Notes under the pieces: model-generated
Seen by the model: the letters and a program-made list of their open reading frames with translations, nothing else
What the model was told of the DNA's origin: nothing
The model's database searches: none
Origin: Karalla daura
Lineage: Eukaryota > Chordata > Actinopteri > Chaetodontiformes > Leiognathidae
NCBI GenBank assembly: GCA_029224185.1
Contig: CM055205.1
Coordinates: 20,492,762-20,556,761, forward strand
Reading direction: 5' to 3'
DNA length: 64,000 bases
Position numbers and translations under genes: made by a program
In this document: in pieces, positions 22,001 through 32,800 of the stretch
Layout: each line of letters begins with the position of its first letter
How positions within the stretch are numbered: position 1 is the stretch's first letter

Positions 22001-22745
22001 CCTCTCCAACTCTACTAGAACTTCTCTAGAACTTTCCTGAGGGAACATCTCTGGGTGTCTTTCCTTGCTGTGTACCTATTGACACTCATCATCCAGGACA
22101 AAGCCAGCTACTGTGTTCCTACCTGTCGAGGACCTCTCAGGTTTTTTGCCTGGAGGTTCTTCTCGTGTTTCTGTGTCCTCTTGTTTCGCTGGAGCTTCCT
22201 CTTCAGCAGGTTTATCCTCCTCATCCTGCTTCCCCTCCTCTTCCTCCTCCTCCTGTTGTCCTCCACCTCTGGGTTGCTGACCCTCCTCCTCCTCCTCCTC
22301 AGCTCCTGGTGTCTCAGGTGTCCTACCTGTGGAGATGTCCACAGTCATGCAATTATGATATGTATTGTAAATGATACATATTGTAGGATATGCAGTACAT
22401 ATTAGGTATATACAGGATAAGTCTGGAAATGCAGAAAAGAGTACTTCTGAGGTGCAATGATGTACATATATTCAGTATATCCTACAATACATGAAAGAGT
22501 ATTTATTTATTCACACTCATCTTATGTACATTGATATGAAACCCACTGCTTATGTAGTGTACCACCCCTTTATTACCCCACTAACATAAATAAAGTTTTC
22601 TGATTCAGACTAGCAGGTATTTAGCAGGAGTTAGCTGTGGAGGTTATCTGCTAGCTTAGCTTTACTCACTCTCCTCCAGAAGCTCCGTGTCCTCCCCCCT
22701 CAGCCTCTCCAGGCTGCCCGTCCTCCGACACCTCAATTCAGTCAT
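15511..22745 (-). CDS. dpy19l4: DPY19-like protein 4, predicted multi-pass C-mannosyltransferase relative
   Basis: DPY19 proteins are ER multi-pass GT-C-type enzymes; some paralogues C-mannosylate tryptophans in WxxW-type motifs, while activity of the L4 branch is not settled. Exons: 22745-22670, 22326-22123, 21689-21568, 21490-21400, 21259-21138, 20242-20097, 19649-19526, 19459-19325, 18976-18845, 18533-18432, 18361-18288, 18204-18046, 17431-17312, 17228-17108, 16728-16672, 16591-16509, 16414-16282, 16190-16032 and 15675-15511. They join in frame to 774 aa; human is about 723. Diagnostic segments are LYALYLSTYHERKFWFS, ALFVCSWVMSGTWVAGM and the C-terminal FTRVFWNRSY. Many hydrophobic helices are visible. 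Exon 2 adds an acidic Glu/Gln-rich cytosolic-type segment (about residues 26-93), which accounts for the extra length. The donor after exon 3 is GC (CAG/GCGAGT), a rare GC-AG intron. The start ATG opens the only frame joining exon 2. Confidence 0.96.
17580..17990. mobile_element. Degenerate LINE/L2-like retroposon remnant
   Basis: Within dpy19l4 intron 12. The end of this stretch (about 17,950-17,985) reads CGCTTTGGATAAAAGGAG followed by an AATGTAATG tail. This resembles the conserved 3' end of abundant teleost L2-type LINEs and their SINEs. The upstream ~350 bp looks like decayed coding sequence. The assignment rests on memory of that tail motif. Confidence 0.45.
17991..18036. repeat. (TG)n microsatellite in dpy19l4 intron 12
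   Basis: A GT tract about 10 bp beyond the exon-12 donor. It reads (AC)n in the transcript, just inside the 5' splice site. Confidence 0.95.
19004..19059. repeat. GGGGAG/AG purine tract
   Basis: GGGGGA units followed by (AG)n about 28 bp upstream of dpy19l4 exon 9. It forms a polypyrimidine run on the transcript strand. Confidence 0.9.
21323..21390. repeat. (GGA)n tract in dpy19l4 intron 4
   Basis: GGAGGAGGA repeats just beyond the exon-4 donor region; CCT-rich on the transcript strand. Confidence 0.9.
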
Positions 22746-24733
22746 GTTTCAAGTTCTGGTCCTGGACCAGGTGTGGGTCGGGTGTACTTCCTGAAGCAGG
22801 TGTTGGTCAGGTGTTGTTCCTGGAGCCGTTCAGATAAAGGGAAGAAGAAGAGGACGCAGCAGCATGCCGGCTAACAGCTTAGCTCCCGCCGCCTCCACTG
22901 GAGACAACACACCGAGGACAGAGCCTCCCCCTCCCCGCAGAGCAGCCTCCAGGACCCGCGGACAGGAGAGAAGCAGCCCGGAGCTCTGAGCCCGGCTGGT
23001 GGAGACAGCAGAGCCGCAGAGGGAGGCTCTGGACACGGCTGCTCTGAGCTCTGGAGCCGGGCTGAGCCTGGAGGAGGAGGCGGAACTACCCAGAAAAAAG
23101 CAGCGAAGAAGAAGCAGCAAAACAAACTTCAGGCGTTGAATCTTAAGACAGACATTTACTTCTAAAGCAACGACAAAGAGTGGAGAACGACTTAAATTGA
23201 TCGTAAACCATTTAATGTAACGAAACAAACGTTCAGGAGCTCCAGGAAGTCCGGGCAGGAGATGTTTTTTATTGTTGTGTGCTCAAGATAGAAACTGGCG
23301 CGCATTAATGATTATAGTCAGTTATCTGGATAAAAAACTGTTTCCTTATTTTGTCGTCATTGTTAATTTTGTGGCAACGAATATCAATATCTGGCACTGC
23401 TTATGCTGCAGCACGTGATTTTTGAACATTTTTCTTAGTTTTAACAATAATTAGTGATTAAAAAACGTACACACGACAGCTTCAGTTGTGCGCATAAATT
23501 AATAAAATGAGTGATCCTACAATTGTTTAGTGATTTCTACGATTTTGTACCAGTGAATCATAATGGTAGTTCCAAAAGATGACATGGAAAAATACCTTCT
23601 TTCATTCAATGTGATAATACAAATAGTCGATTTGTGATTGCTTGTAATAATCCATAATAAATGTTAAAAATCACCTGCTGGGACTGGAGCAGGTCCGCAC
23701 CAACCTTTTGATGAAAAACAATCAGTCCACACTAAATAATTTAATAAAGCCACTTGTGCCTCTGAAGCCCACAAACTTCACTCCCAAATCACTGGAGGAA
23801 TCAAAAGTGTATTTTCAGGGTTTTTAGAACGTATTTTATTGAGAACAGGGTGTACTAGAATCTTTAGAGACAAGAGTGACAATACAGTACACTCAGAAAT
23901 AATGCATTATAGAAAACTTGTAGAGTTGTAGAGTCTGTAATACTGTACTGTTTACTGTAAAATAGGGTTTCTGATACCACGACTTATATTTGCAGATATG
24001 TGCCTTGGCAAGGTGTAAAATGAAGTAGCAGAATTATCCCAAAAGATACGAGACCAAAATAAGTTGTCTATTTTTTATACTATTTTCTAGTGCATTTCTC
24101 TTTTCTCTTTGACCCTCTGTTTCCATGGCATCTCTCTACTCGTCTGGCTGCAAACTAAGCCTGCTCACTTCATTTTATTTTAGATAAATATAAAGTGAAC
24201 ACTGGAAAAGGCACAACAATGTGCAAACTAACATGGACAATAATAATGATAATAAAAAATCTGGCACAAGAACAGAATGATTCACAAGGATTCATACTTG
24301 GGGGCAGCTGAATACAAAAACAAACATGTCCAATGCAACTGACAGGCAGAGATAGTAAAACTATGACATTTAAAATAGTGCATTAAAACTTAAAAAATCC
24401 ATTTTCCCCCTTCAGTAAAAATGTTAACATACAACAACATACAAAACACACGGTTGAATTGTTTAGGAACTTTACAGGAGCTTCGTCTCCGCAGAATTTA
24501 CAACATGTGAACCTTCTACAGTCCTTCCAGCTCTGAGTGACTGGGAGGTCGGACGTTCCTGGTCCAGGAGGAGGAGGTTGGAAACGAGAAGCATTTTCTT
24601 CAGCCTGCACCTGTTTCAACGCGTCGGGACAGTTTCGATCATTTGGAGCGTGTCGACACAGCGTCAGGAGGAGGCGTGAGGCGGGAGCCTTACCTGCACT
24701 GGTTTCACTCCGGGCTCATGTCGTCTCAGCTTC
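22746..24733. other. dpy19l4 promoter side and 3' flank of the SSDDEPL gene
   Basis: The first ~350 bp (22,746-23,100) are CpG- and GC-rich and are the likely dpy19l4 promoter and 5' UTR. The remainder is AT-rich and probably holds the 3' UTR of the upstream minus-strand gene. Minus-strand AATAAA hexamers occur near 24,173 and 23,835. No further coding exon is convincing. Confidence 0.55.
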
Positions 24734-27700
24734 CTAGCCATCACACCTCTCTAGGATCACTTTAGGGATTTTTGTGACTTGTGGGTGTTTAGCTGCCTTG
24801 ATTAGTGCTTCATCGTCTGAGCTGTTGCTTGATTGGCCTGGGGAAGAAAACCAAAACGTAAATGCTCCACTGGGAGCAGCCGACTACCTCACAGCGTCTG
24901 GGCCTCGCTGCTTACCTGACGCAGGCGTCTTCCTTGTCTTTTTGGGAGTTCTGTTACTTTTCCTCGGAGACGGAGTCTTTGCTTTGGATTTTGTTTGTTT
25001 TCTTTTCAGAGGCTCATCATCCGAGCTGTCATCACGGCCTCCTGCCAAACAACAGTCACTGAGAACTGCATAACTTCAACTCATCACTGCGCTCTGACAC
25101 GAGAGCGTCCTCTTCTTCACTTACATTACTGAAGATTACAAACAGGGCTTTTCTGGGAAAAACAATTCCATTGTTGTTAAGAACTATTTTAATGCACATC
25201 CTATGAATGAATCCTATGATCCTATGAATAACAGGGTAGTAGGTTCACAATAGTAGACTTTGCTTATTTCTTATGCATTTCTTATTCAGCTGTCTATTAT
25301 AAAGAAAAGGAACGTTTGGGGTATTTTCCTTTGATATATTCTACATGAGGCTTCCAAACTACAACTTATGATCAACAATTACTCACAAGAACTTCAATTT
25401 GATTCAGCTTTAACTTGACTTCAGCTAGCCACAGCTAGACATCATATAGCGTGTCCAGCCTAACTCGACCAGTACCTCGTCTCTTCCTGGATGCCCTGCC
25501 GGGTGACACTGCCTTTCTCTTGGCGTTTCTCTTCACTGGTTTCTTCTTAGAGACGAGTTCTTTCAGGGGCATATCATCATCCGAGCTGCTGTCTGAGGAT
25601 GGACAACATTTCCAAATCCAAATCTTGAGATAAAATGGAAATAAATTCATTTCTCCGCAGCAGTCAAATCGGAGTGGCTGCTTACCATTCGGGGTTTTTC
25701 CTTTTTGTTTTGCGGTCTTGCCCTTGGCTGCGACCTTCTTCTCTTTGGGCTGATTTGTCTTTAGAAAGGTAATCAGTGGTTCATCGTCTGAGTCGTCACT
25801 GGATACTTCTGTGTATCTAACTAGAACAAACATCACATTCCTCTCATGAGAGCATCCATGTACCATCCTACCATGACAGAGCCTCCATGTGGCCTCACTC
25901 AGTTAACTCATTTCATACTCATCTGAAGCCAAAAGTCAACACTGAGAAAAGTCTTAGAAGTTGATGAACACAGTTGCGTGAAACCATTTGATTTAGCATC
26001 TTTGAGGATTTATCTTTTGCACCTGGGGATAATTTAGCATCTCCAGTCCAGCTACACATGTTTTTGCGCAGTGGGAGGGAACCACGCAGACAGTCCGACC
26101 CTGGAGGACGAGCCCCTCGTCCACAGCGCCACCTATGAGACAACGATTCCACGCTGTTCCTTTGGAGCTGGCCGACACCCACCTGCCTTCTTCGCAGACT
26201 TCCTTTTGGATTTGACAGGCTTCTGGGCGGAGAGGAAGACGGTCGCCTTCCTCTTGCGTTGAGGGTAAAGCTTCTTGGCGAGCTCGCTCAGCGGCTCGTC
26301 ATCGGAGCTGGCGTTGTTCTCGGCTGCGTCTGAGGCAGAAGACGAGAGCTGTTGGTGTCTGCGTGACAGCTGCAGGCAGCTGCAGGCAGAATGAGCTCAC
26401 CTTCTGGCGTTTTAGCGACAGGATCTTTTGGTGGCTCTGGTGAAGGTTCTTCACGGCTCTCATCTGCTTCCTTATCTGAAACATGTTTCAGAACATGAAA
26501 CATTTGGAAGGCATCGCTAAACGAAGCTGGACCGTGCTCCGTTACACACAGCTCAGTCAGCACCTGAACTCTTGCTCGTGGAGTTGTTGTTTCTCGGGGG
26601 CGTGCTCTCGTTTTTTGTCGGTTTCTTGGCTGCTGCCTGCGTGACCTTCCTGGTGATCAAAGGCTCGTCATCCGAGGAGACATCTGGGGACAAAACAAAC
26701 ACACATGACTCTGTCCCCTCTCAGCCTGCAGCAGGAACGGCGTGTGAAGATGGCAGTGTTGTTGGCCGTCTGTCCAACTCCATGTCCTCACCACTTCTGT
26801 CCTTGTGTGACTTAGTGCTGGAGCTGTGTCTGTTTTCATGCGCCTGTGTGTGCTCAGTCTGAGGCCTCAGGAGCTCAGAGAGAGGTCTGTCATCAGAGGA
26901 GCTGGAGCTTTCGTTACCTGGGCGATCGGTGTGTACCACGGGATACGTTACTGTTATCACATCTCGCTTTGAAATACTTTCTAAAGATCAACAATACACT
27001 GGGCCTGATGTACTTCTTTTTATTTTACTTTAAGTATTTACCCAGTATCTAGTGCTTTAACTAAAAGGCCACTTCATACATGTTGACAAAGATACATTGA
27101 TTTATTAAAAATGTATAAAACTGAGTCCTTATGTGTTGTTCTCTATCCAAGAATGGACAATTATTCTAGCTTTCTTTTTCTTTGCAGTTTAGCAGAGAAC
27201 TAATGACACCAAGCAACAAGCTGCATCTTGGGTGTCCAGAATCCACTTTGCAGTTTACTGCATTACAAAGTCTTATTTATGGCCTGCCAGCACCATCAAA
27301 TACACATTATGATTAACTGGGATTAAAACGTCATTTTCCTGACACTAGGCCCAGCTATCACAGGGCTGCCACACACACATTCACAGACATGTCCCTGGTT
27401 CAGGGACTGAGCCCAGAGCCCACTGATAGGTACAGCATACTCATGTTATTGATCGTGCTTGTGTGGCTAATATTTGGTGAGAAAATGCATCTTTGGCCCT
27501 CTCAGCTCTTAACATCCCTGAGGGACATACACAGAACATTTGCCAGAGACTGAAACTTTGTAAAGGCTCAAGCAGGCGTGTGATCTGTCAGTGTTAGTGA
27601 GAGCAGATCCTGGAATCAAGGCTCTCATCATGCCTGCTGTGACCAGATGAGCTGATGGGATTAACACTGCAGCTGTTTCCTTCTCAAAGTCTCTGAAACC

Positions 27701-28024
27701 CTGTCAACACAGAAACAATGCAGCAGCCTGATACATGGAACAGCTCTACCTGGGGATGGATGCATGACTCAAATGCATGACAACAAATGAAGTGCTTTTT
27801 GTATAAATTCTAACATTGCTGTAGACTCGGCTGCTGCAGCTCGGAGGGACACGTTACTACTATTTGGCCGGTTTTCGACGTTGTTAAGCTAATGTAGCCT
27901 CTAGCTACCGCGCAGAGACGCAGCGTCCGCCTCCGCGGCTCAGACGACACGCGGCGTTGTTGCTCTAACTACCTGAAATGTCCTGAGCCTCATTAGCGGC
28001 CTCGTTAGCAGGAGAGCGGCTCAT
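24734..28024 (-). CDS. Uncharacterised acidic/basic nuclear-type protein with repeated SSDDEPL modules
   Basis: I do not recognise this gene. Nine coding exons with consensus splice sites (28024-27973, 26917-26792, 26683-26564, 26475-26401, 26329-26183, 25820-25686, 25592-25476, 25041-24916, 24837-24734) join in frame to 333 aa. All seven internal exons are multiples of three and sit in phase 1-1. Six of them plus the last carry a module: Ser/Asn, then SSDDEPL or a close variant (DDRPL, DDMPL, DDEAL), then Lys/Arg-rich sequence. Exon 4 (KEADESREEP) is the exception. There is no signal peptide, membrane segment or folded domain. SSDDE fits the casein kinase 2 target pattern (known chemistry of that kinase; inference here). 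The last exon contains PKVIL, matching the PxVxL pentapeptide bound by HP1 chromoshadow domains. The start is the ATG of MSRSPANEA, with A at -3; a weaker in-frame ATG lies five codons upstream. Nuclear or chromatin location is inferred from composition only. Confidence 0.75.
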
Positions 28025-28180
28025 TCTGACCCCGATCATCCAGAGAAAATGAACAACACGCTGGTCCTGCTTCTCTGGAGGCTGCCTCCGCCTCTTCTTC
28101 TGCGGGGAGACGAGGCGGCGGAGCGCCGCCCGGTGCTGCCGCCACAGGCCGCCCGGGGAACTGCACCTGGAGGCAGACTC
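27890..28180 (-). promoter_or_regulatory. CpG-rich 5' region of the SSDDEPL gene
   Basis: A dense run of CpG dinucleotides surrounds exon 1 of the minus-strand SSDDEPL gene, in otherwise AT-rich surroundings. It is the likely promoter and first-exon CpG island. No TATA box is evident. Confidence 0.5.
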
Positions 28181-29804
28181 AGTCTTCTCTCTTTGTTCAG
28201 TATATACAGTACATAAAAGCCAAGATACGCATAGATAAACACTCAAACACAGTATGAACAAACACTAGAAGTAAGGACAGCAACGACAGAACAATAAAAT
28301 GAAGAGTAGTCTGAAAATAAACAGAAATAAATGAGTAGAAGTGATCAGAGTTCCAGTCTATTCATATTTATGTGTGCATTATTCACAATGAGGATCCATG
28401 TTGCAGAGGGACAGGCTGGGGGAGCGCTGTGTCCGGCTGCTGAACACCTATGATAAGGAGTGGAGACGGAGATCCACAGTGTGGCAGTCGATAGCTCAGT
28501 TTATTACACACAGACGAGATAAATATTCAAGCACAGTAATGTTGGACAAACAGGACATGATCATCTAGATAAACTGATACAGTGATATGCAGACCTACAC
28601 GATGAGTGTGGTTAGTAAGCATAAATCAGACAAAGTGAGGACATTGTTGTGCTGTTCCCCAACCCAGAACCTCAGGAACTTCACTGATCAGGAACTCAGT
28701 CCAGAGTTTCACTTCCTTTTGGTTGGTTGCATGGTTTTTTTGACTTTTCCTCAGTATTTTTGCTCCATAATTTCCTGCTTGGAGTTGTTGTTGTTGTTGT
28801 CTTGATCACATCCCTGAGACAGTAAACAAACACGGGGAATCTGGGGGGGTTGGGGGGGTCCCATCTGATTCAGTCCTACAGAGTTTCAACTTCAACTATC
28901 CACTTCTTCTTTTTGAAAGTTGTTTAAAATCAAAAGTGCTACCACAGAAATACTCCAACTACACGTCTAGCCTCCTCCTCCTCCATTCCTCCCAGCTGAT
29001 ACACAGGCACATCTCAAAGTATTAGAATACCCTGACAAAGGTCAATAGTTATCATCAGTCGTTTCAGAAAGTGAAACTTGAAATGTCCTTTTTTTAAACA
29101 CTGAGTTTTGACTCATTATCATCATCAAAAGTACAAGTGTGAAATACTTCACTCTATGTATTCATGTATTCTGAAATAACAAATCACTTTTCCACAGTAT
29201 TCTTATTTTTTGAGATGTTCTTGTATTCCACACAGAGAGCTGCATGAAACACTGGAGGGCGACTCTTAAAGGAAACGTCTTCAGATATCACTATGAAACA
29301 GTCTTAGTTTGATCATCTAACAGTAAATCTCCATAACTGAGCAGTTTTCATGCACTCAAACCTCTCGTTTCTTTCCCTCATCACAGAAGTGCTACAAACA
29401 ACATCCATAAACGCAAACTGAGGACAACAGCCTCAACCATGATTTCCATCTTTTCCTCTTTTTTCTCCTCTTGCATCTTTGTGGGCATCACAGATTTGCC
29501 AGCTACCCTTTTTGATACAAGAACTCAGCTCCTTCATCTTCTCCCTGTTGTAGACTGACTCCTAACCCCGTTTTTTTGTTGTTTTGTTTCGTGTTTTTGG
29601 AAAGTGACTCGGCGGCGTCGAGCAGACGAGCGTCACAGTTCAGTGAAAAATCTTTTCAAGTGGAGGAGATTCAGGCGGAACAGTCGAGAGCTGTTCGGCT
29701 TGTTGGAGCTCAGAGCGACCCGTGCGTCCGTGCTGCTGGTGCTAGAGTCCTGGGCTGGCGGCTCAGACGGCGGCCATCTTGGCGGCGGCCATCTTGGCGG
29801 TGGC
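28025..29804. other. kdm1b 3' flank and upstream region of the SSDDEPL gene
   Basis: No coding exon seen. It includes the kdm1b 3' UTR, whose end is uncertain (a minus-strand AATAAA occurs near 28,499), a short inverted-repeat element (28,999-29,228) and the CpG-rich promoter at the left edge. Confidence 0.55.
28999..29228. mobile_element. MITE-like non-autonomous DNA transposon remnant
   Basis: A 22-bp inverted repeat bounds about 210 bp without coding capacity. The left copy is at 29,009-29,030 (begins ACATCTCAAA, ends AGAATAC). The right copy, inverted, is at 29,197-29,218 with about four mismatches. Further partial pairing extends a few bases outward. The family is not assigned. It lies in the kdm1b 3' flank. 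Confidence 0.65.
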
Positions 29805-29830
29805 TCAGACGGCGGCCATCTTGCTGGCCT
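29761..29830. repeat. Short tandem repeat spanning the kdm1b stop codon
   Basis: The last coding bases (AAGATGGCCGCCGTCTGA on the minus strand) are repeated downstream: the AAGATGGCCGCC core occurs three times within 70 bp. The array therefore appears to have grown from coding sequence into the 3' UTR. The CCATCTT cores also match the YY1 site consensus. Confidence 0.7.
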
Positions 29831-32800
29831 CCCTGACGCCGCTCAGGTAGGCTCCCGTCACAGTCTGAGGGAAATGTCTGTTGGTAGCCTGTCAACACGA
29901 CAAAACAGCAGCAGCTCATTAGTGAAAACAGCTGAAAGTGTCTGACTTCAGTTAAGCTGAGGAGCTACGCTGAGAACCAGGAACCAGGAACCATTCTGGG
30001 TTCTCTTTAAGCAAACCCTCCCAGAGACATCTGTTTGATGGTATCGCTGATAAACTGTAAATGTGATGAGGGTTCGGGCGTCTTCACCTCGCCAGCGAAG
30101 AAGACTTTTCCCTGCACGTCTTCAGCGAGGATGTCGTAGGCCTCTCCACTTCCCCCGGTCTTCACGAAGCTGTAGGACATCTGGGACCACAGGTCTTTGC
30201 TCCAATGTGTGACGAAGAAATTCACCGGCTCAGGGACCTCCTGCCGCAGACCATCAACACCAGTAAACAGGTTTATATGGAGCTGATGGGAGAGTCAGAA
30301 AGCTCCCAGCACAGCTGGATGGAGGTGAGAGGGGGAGGCCTCACCTGCTCTTTGAAGAGTTCCCGCAGCACCTTCATGCTCTCCTCCACCACCTCCTCGT
30401 CCTCCAGCTCCCTGACTGCAGCCACAGCATCCCCAGTGATGACAGACATGAGGACCGCCTGCTTCCCCTGAGAGACAGACAGGTCCGAGGGAGAGAGACA
30501 CAGACAGGTCAGAGAGGGAGAGGGAGAGAGCATCGAGACACAGACTCTCTGAACGTCTCGCTGCTCTGCGGCAGGTGAGGGAGAGACACACCTGTGGCTC
30601 CATGTCGTAGAAGACGCCAAACATGCCCCTCTTGTCGGGACTGGGCGGGATGTGGCCGAAGTAGTCGGCTCCTTGGATCTTCTTGTCCCAGAATCTGTAC
30701 GGAAACTGGAGCGCGATCTGCAGGAAGCACAAACACCGTCTGGGTTCTTCGTCATCATCATTCAGTGGACTTGGATTCTCACATGTACTCCACTCCCGTT
30801 AACATGGGTGACATTTTCTATACTTATTATTCTTTTGTAATATGAATGTGATGCTTCAGAGAGGAGCTTGAACATTTCTTCACCTTCTCTATGATTCCAG
30901 TTCCCAGACTGTGGATGGCCTTCATCTTCCTGTCAGGCAGCGCAGGGCTGAACTGGATGAAGTTCTTCTGAAGCAGCGTCAGTGGGACTGTGACAAGGAC
31001 CTGGCAGAGGAGACGAGGCCAGTTCAGCTCTGTTCCCTCACACGCTTCACACAGGACGAGCAATAGAAGCTATGACTATGCTACACAATCACACAGTCCC
31101 GACTCACTGAACTGATCCTAAATACAGACTCTACTAGAAAATGTTCTCCATGACGTCACCTTCTGTGCCGTCCACTGGGACCCGTTGGACGAGGTAACTT
31201 TGACGACATCACCTGAGTAATCGATGGACTGAACCTGGAGTCAAGATGCAAACACTGTGAGGTTGTTTATTTGAATGAACATGAAGAGGAGAAGAGTCAG
31301 CGAGCCAGAGGTGAGGCAGCAACCAACCGGGCACTTGGTGCGGATGTCGAGGCCTTCGCTCAGTCTGTGGAGCAGCACCGAGTAGCCCTGAGTGAGCAGA
31401 GTGTGCTCCCCTGAGAACTGGGCGAAAAACTCATTGTGGTCCCAGGACCTGGCAGACACCTGCACACAACACAATACACACCGTCTAGACACACTATCTC
31501 ACACACGTATACCATCATCCTCATCCTGACACAGAGTCACAGAGTTCTGCTTGTTTGTGTCCTAACAAGCAGAGGAAGCTCAGACTGCTCAGGAGGCAGC
31601 AGCCTGACCGAGGCCTTCTGCCTCACTCAGCCTGGGTCTGACCTGGTCCAGCGTGCTGCCGCAGGCAAACTCCAGGTTGCTGAGGTGAAACTGAAGCACT
31701 TTCTCCTCCAAATCACTGAACTGGATCCCAGACTCCTGCAGGAAGTTCTTCTTCACCTCCTGGACCTTCTCTGCAGAGAGAGCATCAACATCATGGCACG
31801 GCTCCAGCAGCTGAGCAGCAGCTGAGCAGCAGCTGAGCAGCAGCCGTCTGGAGGCGGGGCGCCTGCTCACCGCTCAGAGGCGTGTCCTGGCTCTGGGACT
31901 TGTCCTTCCTCCACTCCGACACCACGTCCAGGATGGCGTTGAAGTGGAAGTCCATGCGCTTGTCGATGGCCGGGTCGGTGGCCTGGCCGCCCTCCTGGAA
32001 CAGCTCGCAGCGCTCGCCCAGCTTGTGCATCTTCACGCCCATCTGCACCAGAGGGGAGGACGGACAGACAGACTCAGACTGAGCCTCTACTCCATCCAGA
32101 CTGGTTCAGAGCGACCGTACCTGCTCACACATCAGGGCGATGGGGTTGTTCACGCAGCCGTTGACGATCTGAGCCCCTCGGCCCACCGTGACGCCCAGAG
32201 ACGCGTCGTCCCACACCCGGCCCCCGATCCTGTCCCGCGCCTCCAGCACCACCACCTGGAAACCCGAGAAGAGCAGAGCGTGAAGCTACAGGAGAGCAGG
32301 ACCTGGACAGGGAGGAGGAGGAGGAGGAGCAGGAGCAGCAGGAGGCGTCACCTGAGTGCCGAAGTTCTGCAGCTGGCGAGCAGCCGCCAGGCCGGCCGCC
32401 CCGGCCCCGACCACGATCACGTTCCTCTGGGGAGGAGACGCAGACAGTCACTCTCTCAGTCTGTGTCCACTTCAGCTTTGCTATCAGCTTGTTTTGTTGA
32501 TTTAACTGCATTAACTGATCTTTTCACTGATTTCATGTGTTTTTTTATTTTAATCCTTACCTCTGTAAAGCACTGTGAGTTGCCTTGTGTTAAGAATGGC
32601 TCACCATCATCATTCTCTAACTGACTTACAGATCTTAATCAGTCAGGATCAGCCTGATTCTTTCTTTTCTCACACATTTTCTCTCTATCTAACTGTCCGG
32701 GCCAGTGACTCGCCCAGGCCCTCCACACCTCCCTCAGCATCCTCAGCATACAAAGCTTCCCTCAGCCACCAACAAATCTCGATCTGGACACATCCCCGTT

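Noticed and set aside
24383..24619. 78-codon ORF with several cysteines (CCKFCGDEAPV) downstream of the SSDDEPL stop codon
   Set aside because: No acceptable 3' splice site precedes it and no in-frame link to the upstream donor was found; treated as 3' flank.
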